From NCBI GenBank assembly GCA_032164245.1, contig JAVMKO010000010.1:34438189-34502188 (forward strand): DNA of 64,000 nt, given 5' to 3'. Shown one piece after another: positions 46,283-57,763 of this stretch (its first letter is position 1; each line of letters starts with the position of its first letter). The notes beneath the pieces are model-generated. The model saw only the letters and a program-made list of their open reading frames with translations, was not told where the DNA came from and ran no database searches. Both the position numbers and the translations under genes were made by a program. The stretch is from Sternotherus odoratus (lineage: Eukaryota > Chordata > Testudines > Kinosternidae).

Positions 46283-46627
46283 GTTATGTGCTGCCCCAAG
46301 CAGCTGAAGAGGGAAGATTGTAGAGCTGCCACAGGCGTGCCACCGAAAAGGGAAGAGCCACTTTCAGCAGCATCTCCCCCAAAGAGAGAAGACTGTGGAT
46401 GAGGGAAAAGCGGCTGTTGGCGGCACTTTGATGGAAGATCATTGAGTTGCCGCAGCCGTGCCACCAACAGCCGCTTTTCCCTATTCGGCGGCGATCTTCC
46501 CTCTTCCACGGAGCTCCCGCAGAACTGCCGCCAAAAGCCACCCGAGCACTGCCCTGTCAGTGCGTGGCATGCTGCGCCCGCCGCCGCAGGCACCAGCTTG
46601 CAACGCTGGTGCCTGGAGCCGGCCCTG
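46283..46627. mobile_element. hAT-type element, right end plus internal inverted repeat
   Basis: The right terminus GGTGCCTGGAGCCGGCCCTG at 46608-46627 is a typical hAT end. AGGGAAAAGCGGCTGTTGG at about 46400 and CCAACAGCCGCTTTTCCCT at about 46470 form a strong internal hairpin. The left terminal repeat is missing, so the start is approximate. Confidence 0.6.
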
Positions 46628-46881
46628 CCGTGGGCTGATTGGCGGGAAGGACTGAGGAAGGGAGGGGCGCAGCCCAGAGAGTCCTGCCGAGGGTCTGCCC
46701 CCTGAGTGCTCCGCTTTGGGCGCTGGTTCCACGGTGGCCGGTAGAGCTACGTACCTGGCCTGGCTCCCTGGGTGCTGCACTTGCATGATCTCATGCCAGC
46801 GGGGAGCTGGTGCAGGGCATTGCCAGGCCTGGAGGAGATGGGAGAGCTGGGCACAGTTCACCTGTGCACTCCAGAGCACGG

Positions 46882-47514
46882 TGTGACGGAGTAGGAATGT
46901 GTGTGTGCCTCAGTTTCCCCTATGCATTTCTTGAGCGTCTATGTGAAGGGATAAGGATGTGTAGCTGATGCAAAGCAGAGCTTCTCTGCAGGTGTCCAAA
47001 CCTGAAGCTGTAATCTGACTTCAAGTGGGGGAGGGGGGTCACCTGACCTGGCTGAGCCAGGGGGGAGGAAAGGCTGGAGAGAGGGGGTTGGAGTCTGAAG
47101 CTAGCTGGAGTCAGGCAGGGAAGGGCAGAGGGGCTTGCTAGCTCTCTGGCCCCCAAAATGGATCCAGCTGAGGGCTCACGTTCACAGTATGATCTGTGTT
47201 AGACCAAGTACCTGTCACCGAATAAACCTATGTTTTACTGGCTGGCTGATCGTCACATCTGACTGTGGAGTTGGGATGCAAGGATCCACGGGCTTCCCCA
47301 GGACTCCAACTGGGCAGGCTCGCTGGGGGAAGCGCACGGAGGGGCAGAAGGTGCTGAATGCTCCAAGGTCAGAACCAGGATGGTGGAAGTGGGAACCTCT
47401 AAAGCTCCTAGCCTTGGAAACAGGCTGTGTACGGAGAGAGGACGCTTTCCCCGGAATCCTAACTGGCTTCATAGGGAGCAAGTTCCAGACCATCGCCCCG
47501 GGCACTCCGTGACA
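46882..47514 (+). mobile_element. LTR family copy 9
   Basis: TGTGACGGAGTAGGAATGTG...GGCACTCCGTGACA, 633 bp, is in plus orientation with AATAAA at 47221-47226. The flanking 5-mers CACGG and CTGTG do not match, so the site has mutated or arose by recombination between copies. Confidence 0.9.
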
Positions 47515-47879
47515 CTGTGTATGGAGAGTAAAATGAAGTGCCAGGGTCAGAACTCAGCCGTCCACTCAGGGAGAATCCCTGCAGCTCAGTACACAGACAA
47601 GCCTTCGAAGGGCTGCAGTATTCAGAGCCTAGCGCCGTGCAACCTGTGCAAGGAAAGAGCCGGACTCGGAGACTGGAGTTTTACACTGGGGATCTGGAGC
47701 TGCCAGCCTGAGGACAGACACTTACACAAACTGTGGCACTGGGGTGGTCATATTAAGGGATCATGCTCTTCCTAGTTTGTATCAGCATAACTCATTGCAC
47801 ACCCCAGGGGCTTCTTGCAGCCTTCCACTCCCCACAAACTCACAATAAGCCACACTACTAGCTTCCTCTATTTCAGGGA

Positions 47880-48330
47880 CTCCCTATAGCTCTCCCCAAT
47901 ATCCCCACTGCCAGAAATTGTGTCTGCCCCATTCTCCTCTCCCATACCAGGGTCCCCTGTTCTCCCCCCATACCCACATATCTGTGCACCCCCATTCTTA
48001 TTTGGGGATTTGCATAGAGCCCCTGCTGGGTTTAGATGGGGGGACAAAGTGCTCCTAGCATGAGGGACAGAATGGAAGATAGTGGAATAGGGCATAAAGA
48101 GGCCAGGCCCTCCTCCTCTTCCATGGCATGGCCTCTCTCCCTTCCCCCCATTCCCACCTCCTCCAGGCAAGAGGCTCCGTGTGCCCATCTTTCCCCTTCC
48201 CTCCATACCAGAGTCCCTCAATCTCCTCCCTCCCCCATACTGAGAGTTCTGTGCTCCCCCTCTCCCATACCAGGGTCCTCCATTCTCCCCTCACATTCCA
48301 GGGGCTGTGAGTGCTCCCCCATTCCCCTTC
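47880..48330. repeat. Pyrimidine-rich imperfect tandem repeat
   Basis: Recurring variants of CTCCCATACCAGGGTCC followed by ATTCTCCCC at about 30-60 bp spacing occur on both sides of direct-repeat copy B. It is low complexity, and open frames here are not genes. Confidence 0.6.
47981..48122. repeat. 142-bp direct repeat, copy B
   Basis: The same orientation and length as copy A, 1845 bp downstream, with LTR copy 9 in between. Sequence outside the 142 bp does not match between the two sites. Confidence 0.9.
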
Positions 48331-50172
48331 CTCCCTCCCTGCCATTGCTCTTCTGTCTGTCTGGAGGAGTCAGTCAGGTGTCAATATGTTAACCTAGTGG
48401 GAGGATAAGCAGAGCTGAGAAAGGATATTGTTGTGGGTGAAGGTGTTAATGGTTCTTTGATCTATAGCTAAGAGCAGAGACACTAAAATCTGTGGTTGCG
48501 CAGTGTCTCCATTCTGCCTCCATTTCCCCCCCTTTCAGTTTTCCACTCCCCTCGTCCTCCAAAATCAATTGAGTTCTGACCATTGATGCCTCGAACATTT
48601 CCTGAAAAGTTGGGATTGATTGGATGTGGTGTTCAAAGGTTATCGCATCACAGACAGAGAACTGCTGTCAGGTTGAATGTAAGAAACTTGGCCAACTAGG
48701 ATTAGAGTCGCCTCTGCAGGGGAAGTAGGACAATAATGGGATCTCGGATCACTCAGAGATGACAAATCAGAGATGAGCAAACCATGCTGACCCCCGTTAG
48801 CACAGCTCTGCCTACCAGAAGAGAAGGACACCCCAGGACCTGGACCTAGAACAACTTGCCTGCAGAGAGAGATGGGAAAAGCCAGAAAGAGAAGCAGACA
48901 ACAATCTGGGACCCATTCTCCTGCACAGAGAGGCATGAATTCTAGAAATCCAAAGCCCGCATTAGGGTCCAGCCACCTGGACAGAGAAAGAAACCCAGGA
49001 GCGTGATACTGGAATCAGAGCCTCCTGCTTCCATTTCAAAAAAAGACAAACCAAACCCAGTCATCATAGCTCAGTGCCAGAATCAGTCTCCACCAGCCAA
49101 CACCTGGGAGAATGTGTTCAGATACCAGGGTGATGGGCTAATCCAGAGATGCCACACGTACAGAGCAGATCCTAACGCAGGACTTGTCTGTCCCTTGATT
49201 GCTGCTGAGTTGTTTTCCCTCCCCTGCATGGGGAAATGAGGCTGTTGAGCGGGGCTCACCATGCTCGTCATGTTTTACTTTCCTGCAAATGGACACAGCC
49301 CCTAATCCAGATCCTAGACTCCTTTCTCCGAGCTTGGGGTGGGCTGCTCTGGATCCTAGGGTCCACACAGCTACTGCTATCAACTATGTAGCTCAAGTAG
49401 TAGAGACCTGGGGGCGTTGGCATGGAAGGGCTGGGGTTCTCAGCCTAGCTCCCCCTCAGCCTACCTCGTGTAGTATTCCCACCATGGCTGAAGCAGGTTT
49501 CATGCTAATTTCACTAGCAACAAGGAATTGCTTAAAATATCCAGGGCAGTGATGTATTCTCTGCCTGCCTGCAACTGCTTCCTGACCCTGTCTGGGTGCA
49601 AGGTGGGGGCTGTGGGGCTCAGAGCATTTCTATTACTTGCGGAAGCTTTAACTCTTTGTAGCCTTTGCTATTTGTTTCTAAATGCCTGGTTGAAGCCAGC
49701 AATTGAACATATCGTCGCAGTATCCTCAGGACTCCACTTGCTTGGATACACAGCAGTCTTCTGCAAAGTGCTTTTAGACATGGCCACCCCCTTTAACAGC
49801 CTGTTCAGTCACTTTCACGGAGTCTGAAACCAAATCAGTCCAGGAAGTTTTTGTTCTTTCAGGGTATCTGCTCTCACTTCACTCCTAGCTGCTCATTTCC
49901 TTTCTCAGGTGCCTTTTAACAGGTTTACAATTCACATAAAATGTTTCCACTTTGTGTGATAGCTGAATGTCAATGAGGTGACTTTTTGGTTTATTTTCCA
50001 TTCATGGTGGTTTGTTCTGGCCAGAGACCAACTTGTCATATTCTAACAGCCTGTACTTTAACTGTGGGAAATGTCTTCTGCCTGATCTCTTTGTCATGAT
50101 CAGTTATTTGTCATGCTTTGGTTATTTCCCATAGCTGGTAATCCCATAGGTACGTGGCTGTTACATAGAAAG
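48331..50172. other. No gene recognised
   Basis: Unique-looking. The plus-strand frame at 49528-49827 is rich in Leu and Ala and looks membrane-like but has no known domain, splice sites or promoter. Confidence 0.45.
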
Positions 50173-50350
50173 ACTCTTCCGGGGATCGACAACCTTGGCA
50201 CGCGGCCCCTCAGGGTAAGCACCCTTGGCAGGCCTGGCTGGTTTGTTTACCTGCCGCATCTGCAGGTTCAACCGATCGCGGTTCCCACTGGCCGCCGTTT
50301 GCCGCTCCGGTCCAATGGGGGCCACGGGAAGTAGTGCAAAGCGGCACGGT
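50173..50350. mobile_element. hAT-type MITE fragment
   Basis: CGGGGATCGACAACCTTGGC, then ACGCGGCCCCTCAGGGTAAG and GGTTTGTTTACCTGCCGC match the left part of a common turtle hAT MITE. No right terminal repeat is found. Confidence 0.65.
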
Positions 50351-50465
50351 GCTGGAAAATATATTTTTCAATTAAAATTCAAATATCAAAAACTTTCAGC
50401 CAACCCACCCACTCTGTTCTGATTTGGAAACGCTGCCCTGTGCTTCACACTCCCATTCTCTGCGA

Positions 50466-50575
50466 TGGGCCAGGCTCCCTGGTCAGACTAAGTCTCCCAT
50501 GATGCACCACAGTCTCCCTTCTTGGAGAAGGGTGTCATGGGAAGTGTAGTCTGGCCCGAGAGCCTGGCTTTTAGG
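50466..50575. repeat. Imperfect palindrome with two converging ZNF143-like motifs
   Basis: The left arm has CAGACTAAGTCTCCCATGAT. The right arm, read on the minus strand, has CAGACTACACTTCCCATGAC. The arms pair imperfectly around CTTCTTGGAGAAG. It is probably a MITE remnant. Confidence 0.55.
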
Positions 50576-50598
50576 GGCAAATACTGTGACTGTGCAGG

Positions 50599-50860
50599 CA
50601 GGGGTGAAAGTAACTTACCGGTACACCAGAGTCCTGAGCAGGGGGTGGGGCTTCAACCAGAAGAGGCGGGGTCTTTAAATCTGGCCCTTTTCATTTACAG
50701 TAATTCAATTTAATTTAAATTTAAATTACCTGGGGGGTAGCGGCAGCTGGAGCCCCAAGCCCTTTAAATTGCTGCCTGAGCACTGGGGTAGCAGCGGCGG
50801 GACTCTGGTGGTGATTTAAAGGGCCTGGGGCTCCCAACCGCCCCAGGTCCTCTAAATGCC
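50599..50860. mobile_element. DNA-transposon fragment
   Basis: This starts CAGGGGTGAAAGTAACTTAC, a terminal repeat I recall from turtle hAT-type elements, followed by GGTACACCAGAGTCC. No matching right end is seen. The interior has a TTTAATTTAAATTTAAATTA stretch. Confidence 0.55.
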
Positions 50861-50954
50861 TGGGTAAGAAGTAGTTGTTTTCTCCATCCATTATTTTGTG
50901 TTACTGCTGGAAGGTTTAGTCCTTAGCTGCCTCTCTCTCCAGCTTGTTCCAGAG

Positions 50955-51351
50955 CAGTGGCTACCAACCTTTTCAGATTACTGCACTTCTTTTACAAGTC
51001 TCATTTGTCTTGCGTGCTCCCAAGTTACACCTCACTCAAAAACTGCTTGTTTAGAAAAATCAGACATAAAAATACAAGTGTCCCAGTACGCTAGAACTGA
51101 AAAATTGCTTACTATCTCGTCTTTACCATAGAATTATAAAATAAATCAACTGGAATATAAATAGTGTACTTACATTTCAGTGTATAGTAGTATATCGAGC
51201 AATATAAACAAGTCATTGGCTGTATGAAATGTTAGTTTGTACTGACTTCACTGGTGCTTTTCATATAGCCTGTTGTAAAACTAGACAAATCTCTGGATGA
51301 GTTGATCTATCCCCTGGAAGACCTCTGCATACTCCATGTTGAGAACCACTG
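50955..51351. mobile_element. hAT-type MITE with perfect 8-bp TSD
   Basis: Left end CAGTGGCTACCAACCTTTTC and right end ATGTTGAGAACCACTG are inverted repeats of the CAGTGGTTCTCAACC class. The 8-bp duplication TTCCAGAG is perfect (50947-50954 and 51352-51359). The interior is AT-rich and non-coding. Confidence 0.95.
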
Positions 51352-51644
51352 TTCCAGAGGATCCAGTTATGTGTCATCACTCTTGACAGTCTGGCTGCAA
51401 TTACTAGGCGAAGCCTTGGCTGGAACTCCAGGGCCATATCATGCTTTCAGAGTAATTAAAGTTTTAAGTGTTGCTTCCTCAAGTCCTTTCATGTGATCGC
51501 AATGAGTGGCTTATGGTCAGTTTCATCCTTGAAGCTTGACCATAGAGAAAGTTAGCCATCCTGGAGAAGCGCTTCCTTGTTTTGTTATCACAGCTCAGGG
51601 CGGACAGAGGCTGCCCCAGGGTGTCTCACCTCTGAAAGAGGGTA

Positions 51645-52105
51645 CAGTAAACCCTCGATTTAACGGACTTCGGATGCAATGGACAAAATTTCTGAGCAAG
51701 TCTGATGCATCCGAAATCCATTTCCGCCGCCCGGGTCCAGACAGCGGGCGGGCTGGCTGCCAGCTCCCGGCTGCCGCCCGGGTCCAGGCAGCGGGCGGGT
51801 TGGCTGCCGGCTCCCGGCTGCCGCCCGGGTCCCGCCAACTGGGCGGGCGGGCTGCCTGCCGGCTCCCGCCCAGGTCCCGCCAGCTGGGCGGGCGGGCTGC
51901 CTGCCGGCTCCTGCCTGAGTCCCGCCTGCGGGCGGGTTGCCGGCTCCTGACGGCTCCCGGCTGCCGCCCGGGTCCCAGCAACGGGCAGGCTGCGGAGCTG
52001 CTGCTCCGACAGCTCGTTTTTTGGTTTTTTTAATTAAATAACGGACTTTTTGATTTAACAGACACCCCCTCGCCCGAATTAGTCCGTTAAATGGAGGTTT
52101 TACTG
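51645..52105. mobile_element. pogo/Tigger-type MITE with GC-rich tandem interior
   Basis: Ends CAGTAAACCCTCGATTTAAC and GTTAAATGGAGGTTTTACTG are imperfect inverted repeats flanked by TA (51643-51644 and 52106-52107). Positions 51720-52000 hold imperfect tandem copies of a roughly 50-60 bp unit built on CGGCTGCCGCCCGGGTCC and GGGCGGGCTGGCTGCC. The AT-rich ends and GC-rich core contrast sharply. Frames across the core are repeat artefacts. Confidence 0.9.
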
Positions 52106-52107
52106 TA

Positions 52108-53026
52108 TTTGATTTTTCTTGTAAATCAAGTGACAAGGGTTAATCAGGTGAGGAGTTGCTCCCTACCCCCTGGTGGAACTATGTTTAGCCCCTAGGCTGG
52201 ATGCAGGTTAACACTGGAATCAATCCCCACCAGCTAACAGGTTTGTAAAATTAGATTAGAGGATCCTTAGGTCTTTCCAAAACAAAACAAAAAAGCCCAA
52301 ATGTCACACATGTACTCACACCCGCCCCTCCCTGAGTTAGACACCCCTGCTGGCCAGCTCTGCCCCAGCCATTGGCCTATAGAAATCCACCCTCTCTTAC
52401 TCTTCCTTCTTTCTGAGTGGGCAGGACCCCGTCTCAGGACCCAAAGCACAGGGCAGTTTACACCTGTACAAAGCAGGAGCCAGGCTGGCAGCATTTCACA
52501 CTCCTCTGTGTGGGTGGAATGACAAGGTGCAGTCCATGTCTCTCTCTTGATCCCCTTTCCCAGACCTTGAACCCCCCCAGCCCCCGGGCAGGATCTGGGT
52601 TCAGGCATGAGTGGGATGAGTGGAGCTTGAAATTGGCATGACATCCACAAAGAGGAGCCAATGGCCAGCTGCTCCCCAGCCCCCGACTGCCACTGATCAC
52701 ATGCTCATGATCTCCTCTAGCTCTCCGGGACACCTAGACCCAGGCTAAGATGGGTCCCTCCCACCACGGTTCTTGTTCCCTTTGTTAATGTCATTTCATA
52801 TCTGGGAGATCCCCATGGTAGGTACGGCTTTTCTGAGTTCTCATGCAGATCCTCACTGACTCTCCTGGCTTCACCGCCATCACCCCCTTACACTTCTTCA
52901 CTCCTTTTTCATCATCGAATTGAGGGCTGCAGAATCCGTTAGGCCCCATCTTTCCAGGGCCCAACACAGGCTTGTTCCCTCTATGGGTGTGTCTATGCTG
53001 CAATTAGATACCCATGGCTGGACCTG
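52108..53026. other. No gene recognised
   Basis: No repeat terminus or coding pattern identified. Confidence 0.45.
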
Positions 53027-53677
53027 TGTTTCACGGAGTGCCCGGGCGATGGTCTGGAACCGCTCCCTAGGAGGCCAGACCGGACTTCGGGTGAAGGGCC
53101 CCTTCTCCGTACACAGCCTGTTTCCAAGGCTAGGAGCTTCACGGGTACCCACTTCAACCTTCCTGGGTCTGACCTTGGAGCATTCAGCAACTTTTGCCCC
53201 TCCGTGTGCTTGCCCCAGCGAGCCCACCTGGGCGGGGTCCTGAGGGATCCCGTGGATTCTGCACCCCAAATCCACAGTCAAACATGACTCTCAGACAGTC
53301 AGTAAAACAGGTTTATTCGGTGACTTCTATCTGGTCTAACCCAGACCATACAGCGAGCGTGAGCCCTCGGCTGGATCCATTTCGGGGGCCAGAGAGCGAG
53401 ATAGCTCCTCTGCCCTTCCCTTCCTGGCTCCAGCTAAAAACCCAGACTGACAACTCCCCCTCCAGTCCCTCGTCTGCTTTTCTTTGTCTCTCTTCCGGGG
53501 CTAGAGGTATCACCTGACCTCCCTTCCCCTCCTGGGGTCAAGTTACAGTTTCACCCATTAACACCTGCAGTGGCTCTGCTTTGCATCAGCTACACATTCC
53601 TTTCCCTCCACATAGATGCTCAAGAAATGCATAGGGGAAACTGAGGCACGCACACACAGTATTCCTACTTCATCACA
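53027..53677 (-). mobile_element. LTR family copy 10
   Basis: This is a near full-length copy from about TGTTTCACGGAGTGCCCGGG to CCTACTTCATCACA, 651 bp, minus orientation. The reversed poly(A) region reads AACAGGTTTATTCGG. No matching 5-bp TSD is evident. Confidence 0.88.
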
Positions 53678-54689
53678 CCATGTCAACAGGCTCGGATGAA
53701 GGGATTGTTTAATTGCCCTGTCCCTTGTGGCTCTAACTGCAGCCACGGGTCTGGGACCCGCCCACCTCTCAGGGTCCTAGAGCCTGTACTTCAGTTTGTC
53801 CTTCCCCCAGCTCCTTAGGACTCCTTTGGGTGCTCCCTGCTCCTTTCCCAGCAACCACTCCCAGGCCTTCCTGCCTGGAGTCTTTTCTCCCAGGTGTCCT
53901 ACACCTGCCACCTTGCTCTCTGAAGTCCTCTACACCCTTCTCCAGGTGTCACTGTCACCCCAAGGGATCTCACTATGCCCAGGCCCTTCCCTGAGTTATA
54001 GGACCCCTTTTTCCCACTTGGGGAGACAAGTTAAATACATAACAGGTGGGACTGAGACTCATAACCCCTTAAAAGGCCAGACACCCTGTGGCATTCCTGA
54101 GGATCCAGGCTTTGGCCAGGCTGATGTTACAAGTCCACGCGGATGACAGGGCTTGCCCAGCCTCCCAGGCAGACTTTGCCTAAAATGATGTCCTGATTAT
54201 CCAGAGGAATAGAGCACCACAGAGCTACAGCCATAAATATCCTCCAAAGTACAAGTGCAGCGCTATTACCCGGGGGGTGAGTCATTGCAGAGCTCACCCA
54301 AACAACAGGGAAGGAGGTACAACAACATTAACGTAGGGCAAGCCATGCGGGGTCTAATTTATGTAAGACTGATGAAGTTCTTGGAAGGCAATAAATCTCC
54401 CCTGGATATAAAGTTGTTCTACAGATAACATGCTGTTGCAGGTTAGCACGTTTCCCTCTGGCTTAAGGAGCTTTATTTATTGTATAATTGGATGGAAAAA
54501 TCTAATCAGAAATCAGCCCTGTAAATCCTTGCCCAGATGAGAAAGGGCTGGTCTCCTCAGCCAGGGACTGCTCTGGGTTAATACAAGGAGAGGTTTAGGT
54601 CGTGGGAATTCAGAATCCCCAGCTGTGCCTGCAGAGGGGGAATATGTGCGTATGCAGGTGCACACTTCAGTGTATTGTTAATGGTTATT
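53678..54689. other. No gene recognised
   Basis: Pro/Ser-rich frame at 53796-54146 is unsupported. The rest is unique-looking. Confidence 0.45.
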
Positions 54690-54800
54690 TAACATCTATA
54701 TTACAGTGGCACCCAGAGAGCAGGGACCTATGGTGCTAGCAAAGACCGAGCATCCCTGCCCTGAGGAGCTGACTGCTAAGGAGCTTACATCCAGCTTAGG
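54690..54800. repeat. Ancient sauropsid interspersed repeat (copy 2)
   Basis: ATTACAGTGGCACCCAGAGA, GGACCTATGGTGCTAG and CCCTGCCCTGAGGAGCTGAC follow the same consensus as the copy at 35.9 kb. Confidence 0.6.
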
Positions 54801-54944
54801 ATACAAGGTGTTTTTAATAAAACTAGCTAACCCTTGTGAAAAATCTAGCACAGACAGGGCAAGTTGTATTTGACAGTGTGTTACCTGAGCGAGGGGAGCC
54901 CTAGGCTCCCGCCTGGGGGTGGGGCTGCCCCCACTGAAGTACTA

Positions 54945-55065
54945 TGATTATTTGTATTGTGGCATGGCCGAGAAGCTCTAATCATGAACCAGGACACCAT
55001 TGTGCTAAGGGACTATATAAACCCCGTCCGAAGGGCTGGGCCCTGCCCAAAGAGTGCACAATCCA
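54945..55065. repeat. Ancient sauropsid interspersed repeat (copy 3)
   Basis: TGAACCAGGACACCATTGTG, CTAAGGGACTATATAAACCC and CTGCCCAAAGAGTGCACAAT match the same family. It lies 150 bp from copy 2 in the same orientation. Confidence 0.6.
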
Positions 55066-57474
55066 GGTACAAGGTGTGACCTTGTGTCTTTACTAGGGAA
55101 CAAGTCAAGGTGATTTGACATGTTTTAACTCACCCTCACCTACTCTTGGCCAATGGCCCTACTCTATACAAACCCGAAGAACGGTGCTCCTAGAACCTGC
55201 ATCGACTTCAACCTGGCCTGTGTCCAGACCACTCTGCACACACCAGTCAAGTGAAGTCTGGGAAAGTCACTGCTGTGGCATGCAGGCAGGATGGCTAATT
55301 CACCGGCTGTGCAGTGGAGAGAGATTAGTATTGACACAGAGCGTTAGTGAAAATAGGATGGCACCGATAGTGCATTTCAGGTTGCAGTGACATTAGCTTC
55401 ATAGACAGTTGCCTCATCCCCTGATTGCACCTAACAAAGGCTTTAAGGAAAATACACATTCCCAGGGCGCTGGCACCATTGTTAGAGTGCAGAGGGGGGA
55501 GTCTGTGCTGCACCTCTAAGGCTAATTCCCCGCAGTGCCCTCCCTGGGCTGCTCTGGGGAAATGGAAAGGCCCCCCGCTGTAGCTGAAGGGAGTGCTTGG
55601 GGTTTGAAGGACTCCGGGAAGCACTACTTTGAGTCGGCACAGCCCTGAATGATGCAGCGCTACTCCTGACATGCCAGAGCTTGGGAAGGGGTCCCCAGTG
55701 ATCCCCAGGATCCTCCCTCTGCTAGAGCCAGGGCTTTTCCAGGCCCTCTGTGCTGTTCGGCCTCTGACCTAGTCAAGGAGCCGGAGCTGGGGTGATGATC
55801 CCACTCACATGGGAACTTAACGTGTAAAGCAGCAAAAAAGTACAAAGAAGTGAGACCTACAGCAAGACAATGGGAACAACACTGCAGGACGTTATACACA
55901 TATGGAAGGGTGTGGAAAAGATGGTGTGACTTTACATTGTATTATCTGGGAAACACACCATGTAATTAGCCTGCAGTGTGATGCATACATATAAGGGGCA
56001 GCCTTAACTTTGGCATTTCTGTAACCTGAGCAGCCTCATCACTCCCTATTAAATTATACATTGTAATATATTCCAGGTTTTTTTAAATCCATGTTAACTG
56101 CTGTAGTTAAGGTCACATAGTAGTTTCCATTTTAACTTCTGTCTTCCACACTCAGAACTTTCTGAAACTTTCCCCTTTTGGTGTTAGTCATCTTGGCTTG
56201 GTCTCTGCTCCACAGGGGAATGCATTGTTCAAGCAAAATGATTCTCCTGTTAGTGAATGTGAAGCAAATGGGGTGAAAAAATACACTTTTCCCATTATAA
56301 AAATAATGTTTGCAACCTTTTTAAAATCCACCCTACCACTGAGCATGGGAAGGCAAGATTTTCTTGCTGCAGAGGAAACTGGCTTGACTTTCACTGACGT
56401 ATAAGCCCTTAGAAATCACATACCTAGTGTTGCTAACTCTCTTGAGTCTCCTCATATGTGCTGTCTTTCTTAAAGCCCCAGCTCTTGGAGTCATGGGATT
56501 CCATGAAAATCATAACGTGCAGGCAAAGGAAAAAGTAAGTTTCTGGCTCTTGTGGTTGCAGAGAAAAGCTTCAGAGTGCGAACGCTGAAAATCAAGACCC
56601 CCTCATGTCAACTAAAAGCACACAAACTTATTACTGTTTACAATCTCATGGTTTTTAAGCTAACCCTCCAGGATTGGCCTGGAGTCTCCCAGAATTGGCA
56701 CTGATCTCCTGGTGACTATGGAAAGCAGTCTGGGAAATTTTAAGAAAATGACATTACATCATGTTAGGGGTAAAAATCTCCCAGAATAGCTTCAGTCAGA
56801 GTTGGCAACCCTACATCCCATACTCAGCATGCACAATGGAGGTTTTCTCACTGAGTTTGCAAAGTGCAGAGTGAAGGATGTCGTCACTGCCCAAGTCAAG
56901 TATGTAGTGAAACATCCAACCAGCTACATTGCTGGCACCGAGTAGAGCTAGCAGGGGAAAAGGCTCCTGCAGATCTTGTGCAGTGCAAAAGGACTGCCCT
57001 AAGGGGTTTGTATAATATCAAAGGAAGCCCAGGCACACAGGGCTACACATACACATGTCTTCCCTATACCGCCCCGGGGCAACCTGACTGGGAACAAGCA
57101 GCAAACAAGAATACCCAGTATTCAGACAAAACATGTATGGGGATGCGGGGGTTTAAAAGCCCCAGATCTTTGTATGGGGATTGTAAAGAGCCAGAGCTGT
57201 GCCCAATTCAGCTGCTAAGAGGTAACCCACTGCCGCCACCAGGCTGGGGTGCGAGGCACCTGGATGAATTCCCTGATTGCAGTTAGTCTCATGCAGAGGG
57301 AGCATAAACCAGGCTCTCTGGGTTGGCAGATTAAACAGCCCAGGGGACACTTGCTGGTGGATGGATCTTCGGAGGGGCAAGGGGGCAGGCCAGGCCTTTT
57401 TGAAGCTTGCCCTGTCTGATAACTGAGAAGGGCAATATCACCCCAGCAAAGTTTTACCTGCAGAATTCCATAGA
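55066..57474. other. No gene recognised
   Basis: Mostly AT-moderate unique DNA. No exon of TRIP4, the expected upstream neighbour, is recognised. Confidence 0.45.
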
Positions 57475-57680
57475 GGCAGTGATGGGTGGTGGTTATAACA
57501 GGGAGTCAGGACAGCTGTGGTCTATTTACAACTTTGCTAGTGACTTGCTGGGTGACCTTGGGCAAGTCCCTTCAGCTGCTGGTGACTGAGTTTCCCCACA
57601 TGTAACGTGGATGATAACACTCACTCACCCCCCTGTGGGGAGCTGTGACAGTTGGGTCAGTGCTTTGAGATCCATGTGCC
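57475..57680 (+). mobile_element. MIR (CORE-SINE) copy
   Basis: GACTTGCTGGGTGACCTTGG, then GCAAGTCCCTT, CTGAGTTTCCCCACATGTAA, GATGATAACACTCACTCACC and GTGCTTTGAGATCC follow the MIR consensus core and tail in order. It is an ancient amniote-wide SINE. Confidence 0.85.
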
Positions 57681-57763
57681 AAAGGCAAGAGAGGAGGGCA
57701 AAGGGGAGGCACATCACCGAGTGCTGGCTGCTTGTGTCCAGCAATGTTATGAAGCATCAGGTG

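Noticed and set aside
49528..49827. Leu/Ala-rich frame that looks like a membrane protein
   Set aside because: Hydrophobic character comes from TTG/CTG-rich sequence. No homologous family is recognised and no exon boundaries are present.
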